A program made the translations under genes and the position numbers. The notes under the pieces were generated by a model. That model had not been told where the DNA came from and ran no database searches. It saw only the letters and a list, made by a program, of their open reading frames with translations. Positions 42,680-51,981 of a DNA stretch of 64,000 nucleotides are shown piece after piece. Each line of letters starts with the position of its first letter. Within the stretch, counting starts at the first letter, position 1. This stretch comes from Furcasterigmium furcatum (lineage: Eukaryota; Ascomycota; Sordariomycetes; Glomerellales; Plectosphaerellaceae), in assembly GCA_001599815.1 (NCBI GenBank), contig BCIA01000004.1:5420082-5484081 (forward strand), read 5' to 3'.

Positions 42680-43691
42680 CAAGCCGGGGCGGGGGACAAG
42701 TAATGAGTGGCGGGCTGGCAGGTGGGTGGCCCCGTGTGTAGATTAGCATATTCATGACTGACGACCAATGCGATACCCGCCCAAGGCTTTGGGCTGTAGA
42801 ATGGGCAGAAATATTACCTTTCCCTTGCCTTTGCTCCCATGTTGCCCCTGGTGTTTCTCTGTTTTCTGCAGCAGGCAGGGCGGCTATTATTTCTACAACC
42901 CTCTTGTCAGGTGTTTATTTTCCTGCCCAAAGCTTCGTTTCTGCTGCTGTAACGCACCCAGCTTTACATCTACCTCCATCGGTAACCCGGGGTCTATTCT
43001 ACTTACCTACTTCTTTCCCATCACAAGCTTTATCCCGGTGCGCTACCAACTGGGCGTCACTGAAATAGGCTGGCCGGCGAATTAACAGCCGCGGAGGTTG
43101 CCTAAGAGCGTCAAAAAGGGAACAAGGGGCGTGCGCTCGACTGGGGCCAGGAGTCGCAAAGAAAGATAGACTGGTTGACTGGTACTTAGTTTCCCAGAAT
43201 CGAGGTATAATCCATAAGATACCTACTGCTAGCTACCTTACCTACCTAGGTAGTATTCCATTATGTGATACCTAGGTACCGACCTAAGTAGCTGTTGATT
43301 TGTGATGGAATGATTTACAGGGAAGGAAGTGGTTGCGGCGCACTCGGGGAGGCAGGCGCCAACTGCCGGGTTTGACGGGCAAAACGTCGACGTGCCTGCC
43401 CTGCCTGACATTTGCCGCCCGGTACCTGCCCTCTCTTCCTGGCACTCTCCTCCCGAGACGGACCGCCTGCCACCCGCCCTACTATCCAATTCTAGTCAGC
43501 CGCCGCCGCCCGCCTTATCGAGCACCTCATTGCCTGTTCCAACTGAACGACGCCATCTTCCACAACCCACCAGCACCAGGCGGTGTCACTCTTCAACACC
43601 ACCACCTGCGACAGCTCATCCACCATCGGGCGAGCGCAAGACACTCACACCCGCCCGTCGCCAACCCACTCCACGCACACTACGAGCGACA

Positions 43692-43715
43692 ATCGATCGA
43701 CCGACCGACCGACCG
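43692..43715. repeat. GACC/ATCG tetranucleotide microsatellite
   Basis: ATCGATCG followed by four GACC units in the leader or promoter of the 44.4-kb gene. Confidence 0.75.
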
Positions 43716-44218
43716 GCGGAAGATGCGCTGCGGGTCCTTCCCACTGCTGCAGCAAGGCCTACTGCTTGGAGGTCGGATCAGACCCCAGGATTGAGCATCG
43801 CGAGACACGCCGAACCCCGTCTCCTCATTTTCCACGCTCCTCAACACCCCGTCTCGCCCACTCTGGCCACCGCGCAACCCTCCGATCGCGTTCGCCTGCC
43901 ATATTCCGCAACGCGCCACAACACTTCGATCCCTGCGACCCCAATTGCTCGCGTGTCCGTTCGTACGCCGCGTACGAACGCCGTGTTTCTCCCCCGCGCG
44001 GCAACTCCATCCACCATCCCGACGCTCCTCGATAGACACAACTCCAGCCAACACGCCTGACGGTGCTCACACCCACCGCTCGTGCGGCGAAAGCCTCAAC
44101 GGCCGACGGCATTTCCCGTCGCCGTCAATCTGCACCAAGCAGGCCAAGGAGAGGGCGTTGCGCTCTGCTCTCATGCTGAGTCTTTGTTCACGTCGGCTTC
44201 CATCCGCCTTCCATCGGA

Positions 44219-44238
44219 ACACCACCACCACCACCACC
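44219..44238. repeat. ACC trinucleotide microsatellite
   Basis: Six to seven ACC units about 160 bp upstream of the start of the 44.4-kb gene. Confidence 0.85.
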
Positions 44239-44367
44239 AAGCTTTGTTCATTCTCGTCCGGCCCGCAAGCTGCAAGTCGCAAAGGTCTCCCGCACCCGCG
44301 ACATATCCTCAGCGTCGCAACGTACAACGACAAACTGCCCCTCGGCTTCTCTGCTCGCCTCGGCTTC

Positions 44368-44471
44368 ATGGCACAGGAATGCCCGCTCCCATGAACCATG
44401 GACGCCGCGGCGAAACACATTCAGTTCCTGCGATCGGACATATTGCCACCGCTGCCATATCAACTTGCTAA
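44368..44471 (+). promoter_or_regulatory. Two upstream ORFs, the second overlapping the main start
   Basis: uORF 1 (ATG 44368, stop 44392-44394) encodes MAQECPLP. uORF 2 (ATG 44391, overlapping the stop of uORF 1) encodes 26 residues starting MNHGRRGETH and ends at 44471, past the main ATG at 44398 in another frame. Ribosomes would need leaky scanning to reach the main start, which suggests translational control if the transcript starts upstream of 44368. Confidence 0.5.
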
Positions 44472-46695
44472 AGTGCTTGACCAGCGCTTTCGCGTCCCGC
44501 CGGACGACTTGAAGCTATTTGAGGAGCGCCAGTTCAGGCCGCTTCAGTACATGACCCTGATCAACGCCGACCGCGGTCTCCTCTTCACCCGAGCCTACTA
44601 CGACATGCGCGAAGAACCACCGAAACCCAATGCTGCGAAGGAGGGACTTGCGAACTCGGAAAAGAAGCCAAAGACCAAGCTGTCTTTGAGCGATTACAAG
44701 AATAAGAAGAAGGCCCCGTCCAACTCGCCACCCGATACGACCGCGCCCATCACAAAACCTAGCACCTTGCGAAAAGAGATCATCGATGGCAGACCTGAAC
44801 GGGAGACGGACAGACGCGATGATGGCAAGCTCAGAGAAACAGACGCGTCTCGAGACCATAAGCCATCAAGGCCACGAGATGCGCCCAGCGACGAGAGGTA
44901 CGCAGACAACTGCTCTTCACAAGCAATGGTGACTAACCTTGTTGCCAGGCCTGCCACGAAGCCAGACTCACGACCTCGACATGACCCGAATGATACCCCC
45001 GAGAAGAGGAAGCGCGCTCCAGAGGACGAAGCAGCACGGTTGCCGAAGAAACCAAGACCAGACGTCACTACGCCACTCGAAGACCGATCACGAACACCAC
45101 GAGATGATACCCCCAGGAGAAGAGAAGATCGGCCGGCGCCGGCGCAGTCAAGAGATCATAAATCCGGCGCGACGCCGTCCCTGCCAAACGGACGCGGCAT
45201 GCTCAAGAGCGCATTGGGCTCCCAGTCCCAGTCGGCAACCCCAGCGTCCCGCCCACGGGGCGACTCACTGAATGGGCACCGGCCTGCGTCGACGGCGAGC
45301 AATAAGATTACGCCGAACAGGCACGACAGTTCGCACAAGACGAGCGTTCCTCCGTTGCTATCTCCTCTTCACTTCTCCATTGGTGGAGATGACGCCTCTC
45401 CGCCAAAAGAAAAGCGACGGCGAGAAGAAGTTGAAGAGCCTCCGAGGGCCTCGAAGCCTTCCAAAGTAGGCATTTCTGCGCCAGCGAAGAGGGAAAAGGC
45501 AAGATTGCCGGCTTTGTTGTCCCCGACATTGCCACCCCAGGTTGAGGAGGAGCTAGCGCTTGATCGAGCGCGACAAAGGAAAGAGGGAGCCAGTGCTCCT
45601 GCTTCCAGGTCAGCTCAGCCTTCCGACCCCCTCGACGGGGCTAAGAAACCCCGGCAAAGCAAGGGCGATGATCGCGAAGAGAGGGAGAAGCCCAAAGGCC
45701 AAGCCCGGGATCAGGACAAAGAGGACCGTTCGGGGCGATATGTCATTACACTACAGTGTGGCAAGAGGCATGCCAAGACGCTCAAGAGGTTACTTGCGTT
45801 GCCTCCTCCCAGGAAGGAACGCTCTGCCAGCCTCGAGACACCGACCACCAACGCCGCAAGGAAGCGACCCCCAGGAGCCTCAGAATATATTGCAGACTCG
45901 ATCGCTGTCAAGCGGCCGAGGATGTCAGACGTGCCGAGCTCGGCGAAGCTGCCGCCACCGTCAACACCCGCAAAGTCGTCAACGACCATGGCGCGGGCTA
46001 CATCCAACAACTCGCAAGTCCACACGCCCGGCGAGGTCAACAGCCTTACGCCGGGTGAGCGACCTCCGACGAGACAGGACCCGGCAGACCAGTCCAAGAT
46101 CAGATCCTTGCGCGAACGACACGAGCGTTTCAAGAACTTGGGAAACAAACTCAAGCATAGGCGTGATGATCTTCTGTCTCCCAAGACCGGGGACCGTCCG
46201 GCAGAACGAGACGTCAAGCTGGGCATTGCACTTTGCCTCGAAAGCACCATGGCCTACATGGTGTCTTTCCGTGCCATTTTTGAGTCTCGGCGGCTGGAGA
46301 ACAAGGCCCAGGACCCCAAAACGTGGGAGAGCATTCTGCCCATGCTCGACTTGGTTCGTCACGACGTTGGCGATGGCCGCCAGCGCGTACTCGACTCCCT
46401 CTTTCAGCACCTACGAGGTGTCATCCTCGAGGAGGTGATCAAGTGCCACTGGTCCCTTGACCCGGTTACGAACGCACGCCATGTCATGAATTGCGAACGC
46501 ATGCGCTCGACCACGTGGAAGGCTGCGGGTGACGCCGCCAAATATGTGAAGAATGACCGTATGAAGTCCGGCTTCGGTCCCTGGACGGGCGCCGAGGAGG
46601 CCGTTACCGAGGGGCTTAAGATTCTCCGAAGATGGGCCATCGATGAAGACGTCGACTGGCGCGCCGAGGTCACCCACCAGATGAACGGGGCGTGA
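44398..46695 (+). CDS. Candidate ELL-binding / AFF-like protein (Ebp1 type)
   Basis: About 748 residues if a 51-bp intron at 44898-44948 (GTACGC ... TGACTAAC ... TTGCCAG) is removed, 765 if kept; both are in frame. The N-terminus (residues 1-65) is folded-looking (IQFLRSDILPPLPYQLAKVL, LINADRGLLFTRAYYDM). The middle 450 residues are charged, Arg/Pro/Ser-rich and disordered. The C-terminal domain (about 580-740) is helical: DVKLGIALCLESTMAYMVSF, ESILPMLDLVRHDVGDGRQR, VILEEVIKCHW. This is the place and character of the C-terminal domain of fission yeast Ebp1, an ELL-associated factor said to resemble human AFF4, a scaffold of the super elongation complex. That assignment is from memory of architecture, and is tentative. 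Confidence 0.55.
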   Translation: MDAAAKHIQFLRSDILPPLPYQLAKVLDQRFRVPPDDLKLFEERQFRPLQYMTLINADRGLLFTRAYYDMREEPPKPNAAKEGLANSEKKPKTKLSLSDYKNKKKAPSNSPPDTTAPITKPSTLRKEIIDGRPERETDRRDDGKLRETDASRDHKPSRPRDAPSDERYADNCSSQAMVTNLVARPATKPDSRPRHDPNDTPEKRKRAPEDEAARLPKKPRPDVTTPLEDRSRTPRDDTPRRREDRPAPAQSRDHKSGATPSLPNGRGMLKSALGSQSQSATPASRPRGDSLNGHRPASTASNKITPNRHDSSHKTSVPPLLSPLHFSIGGDDASPPKEKRRREEVEEPPRASKPSKVGISAPAKREKARLPALLSPTLPPQVEEELALDRARQRKEGASAPASRSAQPSDPLDGAKKPRQSKGDDREEREKPKGQARDQDKEDRSGRYVITLQCGKRHAKTLKRLLALPPPRKERSASLETPTTNAARKRPPGASEYIADSIAVKRPRMSDVPSSAKLPPPSTPAKSSTTMARATSNNSQVHTPGEVNSLTPGERPPTRQDPADQSKIRSLRERHERFKNLGNKLKHRRDDLLSPKTGDRPAERDVKLGIALCLESTMAYMVSFRAIFESRRLENKAQDPKTWESILPMLDLVRHDVGDGRQRVLDSLFQHLRGVILEEVIKCHWSLDPVTNARHVMNCERMRSTTWKAAGDAAKYVKNDRMKSGFGPWTGAEEAVTEGLKILRRWAIDEDVDWRAEVTHQMNGA

Positions 46696-47735
46696 CGACG
46701 GGGAAGACTGTCACAATCCAGCCGATGAGATACAGCAAGGACCCTGCTGAGGAAAGTAGGGGTCCCGACAACCGAGGGGGCACACGCGATGCGCTGCATT
46801 ACACACGTCTCTTTTTACCACGACCGGTATATGCCCTCACCACCAGGCGTGGGGGGGTCTGCGAGGGCACGGCACGGCACGGCGACGCGGCGTTTTCGCT
46901 TCTCTTCGGGTTCGATACCTTTTCGCGCCCTCACCTCGAGGGCATAGGGCTTGTTTCGGCGCGCGGCTGTCACTACGCGATGACGGAGCCCCCCCTTTTC
47001 CGTTCCGTCCCTCTCCTTTGGAACCCGCGTGTCAGCCTTTGTACATGAAAACATGATATCCCTGGCCATTTGTTTGCGTTGCCTGTTTTTGAGTTGTCTT
47101 TGCCCATTCTCATGCGCTACACTTGTCTTTACGGCTCTATTCCCTTAGACCGGTGCGAGGGTCGATCGCGCGACACTGGCTGTCTGGAGGATGTTGATAT
47201 GCCAAGAGGGCGAGCGGACGGAACTCCATCATGGAAAGGGAGGGTGACTGGAGGAGTTCGTGTTGCTTACCTATCTAGGTAGTCAGAATCCCTTCAGTTG
47301 ACGAGGATCTGTCCGTCCTCTGTGGAATATAACGGATCAATAATGACCTTACACATGCACATGCGTCCGTGGTCGATACCGCGGAGTTCCACCTGGGTTC
47401 GTCCACAGTCATGGTGGGGGTGAGCTCCCCCCACATTATTAGTCTCAGTGGTGGTGGCAGCAGCAAGACAAGATAACGTGCTCAACAAGATCAAGTGAGA
47501 CATCACCGACAGGGTTTGGGAGACTTGTTGGCGTGCATTCATCTATGGTCATTCTATCCACGTACCGGTGGACCGCCCGTCACCAGACTCGGCGATTGTG
47601 TGTGGGAGTGCCAATTTCATTTGCTCATTTCTTTTTTGCTATTCATTACCGGCTCCTTGCCTTGGGCGTCAAGCCCAGACATGCCATACAGCCGCACGCC
47701 CTCTCCTCAGCATCTCGTGCCAGTCACGGGTGCAT
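46696..47735. other. Convergent interval to gpd
   Basis: Three-prime flanks of two convergent genes. Contains CACGGCACGGCACGG at about 46866-46880 and a TACCTATCTAGGTAG palindrome at 47268-47282. The minus-strand frame at 47294-47542 is short and unrecognised. Confidence 0.5.
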
Positions 47736-47789
47736 TTACTTGGAGGCATCAACCTTGGCAATGTAGGCCAGGAGGTCGAGGACACGGCG

Positions 47790-47821
<32 letters not shown>

Positions 47822-49012
47822 CGACCTTGACGAAGTTGTTGTTGAGGGAGATACCGGCCTTGGCATCGAAGATGGAGGAGGCAGGGTTGCCGATCATGTC
47901 GGTGCTGACGACATCGTCCTCGGTGTAGTCGAGGATGCCCTTGAGGGGGCCGTTAGCGGCCTCCTTGATGGCCTCCTTGATCTCCTCGTAGCTGGCGCCC
48001 TTCTCGATGCGGGCAGTCAGGTCGACGACGGAGACGTTGGAGGTGGGGACACGCATGGACATGCCCGTGAGCTTGCCGTTGAGGTCGGGGATGACCTTGC
48101 CGACGGCCTTGGCGGCACCGGTGCTCGAGGGGATGATGTTCTGAGCAGCGGTACGGCCACCACGCCAGTCCTTGGCGGAGGGACCGTCAACGGTCTTCTG
48201 GGTAGCGGTGTAGGAGTGGACGGTGGTCATGAGACCCTCGACGATGGTGAACTTGTCGTGGAGGACCTTGGCGAGGGGGGCCAGGCAGTTGGTGGTGCAG
48301 GAGGCGTTGGAGATGACGTCGGCGCTGCCGTCGTAGGTCTTCTCGTTGACACCCATCACGTACATGGGGGCATCGGCAGAGGGGGCGGAGATGACGACCT
48401 TCTTGGCGCCACCGACGAGATGGGCCTTGGCCTTGTCGATGGTGGTAAAGACACCGGTGGACTCGACGACGTAGTCGGCGCCGGTCTCCTTCCAGGGGAT
48501 GGCGGCGGGGTCGCGCTCCTGGTAGAACTTGATGGTCTTGCCGTTGACGATGAGGTTCTGGCCATCCTCCTTGATCTCACCCTTGAAGACACCGTGGGTG
48601 GAGTCGTACTTGAGCATGTAGGCCTGGACGAGGGTATGTTAGCAATTGAGGTTCTAAAATGGTGTGTGCGGGCTCATGGCAGCCAATTGAGTGTCCCTCG
48701 GTGGGAGAGGCCAATTGGGTTGGCGGAGTGCCGCAGGGCGCGTGTGCATGTGTCATATCATATCATGGAGGTGAGGGGCAGACTGAGGCGCTGACCTCAG
48801 GCCATTGCATCAACAGCAGCCGAAGTGGCCTGAGGAGCTCACGGGCAGTGAGAGAGGGGAGGAGAGCCGGAGTGTGTACTTACGGCGTACTTGGTCTCGA
48901 TGAAGGGATCGTTGACGGCAACGATGTCGACATCGGAGTGCTCGACGGCGTTGCGGAAAACGATACGGCCAATGCGGCCGAAACCGTTGATGCCAACCTT
49001 GATGGGAGCCAT
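47736..49012 (-). CDS. gpd: Glyceraldehyde-3-phosphate dehydrogenase
   Basis: Glycolytic NAD-dependent enzyme, cytosolic. 338 residues, the usual length, from exons 49012-48884 and 48623-47736. The Rossmann motif GINGFGRIGR starts at residue 7; the catalytic Cys is in SNASCTTNC at about residue 152, with His in the HSYTATQKTVDGPS region; the protein ends WYDNEWGYSRRVLDLL AYIAKVDASK. The 260-bp coding intron is about four times the local norm. A second intron is inferred in the 5' leader. Codons are strongly biased to C-ending forms, as in highly expressed genes, and a 408-codon antisense frame results from this. Confidence 0.97.
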
Positions 49013-49047
49013 TGTGGATTGGAGGTTAGGAAGTGTGGTTGATCGGT

Positions 49048-49265
49048 CTGTAGGGCGAGGGAACGATGTTAGCTCTGAGGTCTGTTTGGTGTGGTGAAGG
49101 TGTTTTGAGAGCTCGAAGCCGGCGGGTGTTGAGAGAAAATCACGGATGGCGGGGTAGCTGAGAGCTGGATGTTGAGGTGAGGGGAGGTGGGATGGCGGGG
49201 TTCTGTCCGTCGCGGAGCTTCCGGAGCTGGAAGCAGGTGAGAGAGCACGGTCCTGGGAAGCTTAC
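49048..49265 (-). promoter_or_regulatory. Probable 5' leader intron of gpd
   Basis: On the minus strand, CTCTACCAG|GTAAGC at 49265 opens, and GCTAACATCGTTCCC then GCCCTACAG closes at 49048, with a branch-site-like GCTAAC. The spliced leader then runs 35 bp to the ATG. Leader introns are common in strongly expressed fungal gpd genes. Confidence 0.6.
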
Positions 49266-49295
49266 CTGGTAGAGGATGGAAGATGTGCAGGAGCA

Positions 49296-49360
49296 GTGAT
49301 GGATGAGGAAGAGAAGGAAGAAGAGGAAGGGAGGGAGAGAAAAAAACGGAAGAGGTGGGA
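49296..49360 (-). promoter_or_regulatory. CT-rich core promoter element of gpd
   Basis: On the minus strand this is an almost pure pyrimidine tract (CTCTCCCTCCCTTCCTCTTC-type), just upstream of the inferred leader. Such CT blocks mark start sites of strongly expressed filamentous-fungal genes. Confidence 0.5.
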
Positions 49361-51981
49361 GGAGGTCAAGTTATTATTATTTGGAGGGGGGAGGGGTGGG
49401 AATGGGCAGGGAAGGGGCGACGGGCGTGCAGGAGGAGGAAGGATGCCCCGGGACACGGCCACGACCACGGCCGCGGACGGGCAGCTCATGCATCAGTCAT
49501 CGGCAGTACCTAAGGTACGTTCCTTCCTGTCCCTCCTGCTGTTGAGGTGGGGGGATCCAGCCAGGCCATGGAGCTCCGGCAAGTACCCCTAGTGTTAGCG
49601 CCGTGTCGCAGCTTTGCTCGCTCTGATCACCCAGACATGACGATTTCGGCGAGGTGCGAGCTTCCTTCCCCTGCCTGCCGTTCGTTCCTTCCCAAATCCC
49701 TCTCCCGATGCCGCAGATACAACGCCCACGCTGCGCCTTTTTCTCTTCGGTAGGTGCTCGTAGCTGGGGAGAAAGGCCCAGAAAGGCCCTCAGGAGGTGG
49801 AACCTAGCAGGTGAGGCTGTCGGGCCGTTTGGACCGTGCCTATCTCATCTCTCCTGCTCGTGGAGATTCTTTTATATCTCTCAAATGTCTCGTCCCAGCA
49901 ACCGCCAAAACAAAGTCAGCGTGGGGAGATTTGTCACCGTGATTTGCTAAATCGCCAGTGCAAACTGCCGCTGCGCCCTTCCATCGCCACGACACCCTCA
50001 GATGGTTTTATCAATTGGATTACCCTCGCGCAATTAATCAGCTCACTTCATCTCCAGCTCATCTCCATCATCGTTCCACGCCTGCCTGCCTGCCTGCCTG
50101 CCCAGCCTCGTCTCGTTCGAAGCTAGCAAAAGAGGGGCAGATTTCTTTTGCATCGGTCGTTCCTCATCGTGCCCCTCCCCCTCCTGACATCACCTTTTCC
50201 ACTTCACCCACCTGGTGGTGGCCCGCCCTGTACCCGACCCCATTAGCTAAGCCGCCAAGCAATGTCAATCAGGGGTGGGCTCCATTTCATCGATGCCGAT
50301 TCCTCGGCTTATCGTTATCGGAATCGACCTCGAGACAATACTCTCTTCCCTTTCCTCTCCTAAATACGGGAGCCACACGACATATTCGGCTTCAACGACA
50401 CCATGCCCACCTCCAAACACGGTTCATTGCGCCCGATTGTATCAGAATGATGACGACAACACCACCGTACTGCCGAGCACCCCCTGCCCCGTTATCCCGA
50501 GCGGCCAGCTAATCCCGAGGCCATCGGCATCGACAACCCCACACCCGGCCAGACTTCACCCGAGCTCATGGGATTCTTCGGGATCTCCCATGCAACCAAC
50601 GTCCACATGCCCTGCTCGCCCTGGGGAAAACCTACCTAACCCACAGCCGGCCACCCTCGTCGACACACTATCCATGCACATGAGCTTCCCCAGACCACCT
50701 CGCCTCCACAAGGCTGCACCCGACGCCCGCTCGACGCCATCCCAACTGCCCCAGTCCCGGAGCTTTACGGCTCCTCGGCTCTCTTCGCTCCTAGCCTCGC
50801 CTATCTCATGCCGCCTGCGCCTCCCCCGTCCCCGGTTTCTGGGCAACCGGGCCACGATACCACTCCCGGTGAGGCACTCGTCACCGTCCCCTGCTTCCTT
50901 CAAGCCGGGTCCCTCCGTTCGTCTGCCCCTCGCCTGCCCTTGCTCCGGCACCTCCCGCATACCCGGCATAATCTTTGTGCGGGCCGCTTTGCTTCGGCCT
51001 GTCATCTCATAAACGTCTTCATGAGATTCTTCATCTTGGATGCCCTGGTGATTTTTCCGGTGACTGTTGTCTTACACCAACCAGCCGATGGTGACCTCTA
51101 GGGTCCATGGCCAACCCCATTTGCTTCACTCTCCTACTGGTGTACTCCCCATGATGCTCACGACTTTCCAAGGATTCTATCTCAGCTTCTGGTGTCCCTC
51201 GTGCCACCCCTGACACTTCACCACCTGCCCAGCTATTGGTTCCCGTCTGCCCCTCCACCCCTCCTCCTCTCACGATATTCAATCGGAACGCTGCTCTGGC
51301 CAAGCATGACCTCTTGGGTAATACGACGGCCGCCTTCCTGCACGATGACACATAGTGCGTTGCAGCCCATCTTCATGCAGTGAGATTTCCTCAGATGTAT
51401 CATGTCTGCCTCTCATCCTTGTCTGGTGGTCGAGACGAAGCCGTAGCATTGTCGATCGTCATCTTTCCCTGAGGACAAGATCTGAGATTGCTTACGTAAA
51501 GTTGCAAGTCGACCATCGGCTGGTTTCGACAAGACTTCCAGAGAGGGATCCGTGGAAAACCATGTCTAGATTCCCGTGGAGCTGTTGTTTACATGATATA
51601 CTCTGGGTCTGGTCTGGCTGTAACTAGTAGTTGCCACTTAAATCACCAAATCAAACCCTGGACTCTGGTTCGGCTACTTGTAGATGTACTTTGATCAACC
51701 GAATACCTAGTTTGACAATGGACGAGCAGGCTTTCGGACCAAGTATTGTTCGGGCTGTACGCCAGACGTATGAAATGCCATGCTTCAATATCGCTTGTTC
51801 TAGGAAGACGCTTGTACAGTATCTAACAGTATCTAAACAGCTGCTCAGTCATACCGCCTCCAATACCGTAGACCCTCCTATCACTGTACACGCCAACCCC
51901 CATGTCATATACTTTCAAGACGCCCTCCCGCCGAAGACGGTCTCGAGGGAGTCGGTCTATCTACTCTACCCCCTCGACGCC
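49361..51981. other. Long gene-poor interval gpd to TMEM135-like
   Basis: About 2.6 kb. TACCTAAGGTA lies at 49507-49517 and a TGCC microsatellite at 50081-50101. Open frames at 49958-51012 are C/Pro-rich and show no domain; they look like GC-skew artefacts. Confidence 0.5.
50081..50101. repeat. CCTG tetranucleotide microsatellite
   Basis: Five CCTG units (CCTGCCTGCCTGCCTGCCTG) in the gene-poor interval. Confidence 0.85.

Larger units (their letters stand above)
42680..44367. other. Intergenic and long leader before the 44.4-kb gene
   Basis: No supported gene. Two TACCTAGGTA palindromes lie at 43243-43252 and 43269-43280. A GACC-repeat microsatellite lies at 43692-43715 and an ACC repeat at 44219-44238. 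The right half (about 43400-44390) is C-rich, gene-free and probably a promoter with a long leader. Confidence 0.5.

Noticed and set aside
46905..46925. tRNA-like GGGTTCGATACC box
   Set aside because: No matching A box or cloverleaf arms around it.
47568..48794. 408-codon open frame antisense to gpd
   Set aside because: Codon-bias shadow of a highly expressed gene; product is Gly/Val/Asp-rich and featureless.
50275..51012. 245-codon plus-strand frame in the gpd-TMEM135 interval
   Set aside because: Pro/Ser-rich, with competing frames on both strands; no domain, leader or introns.
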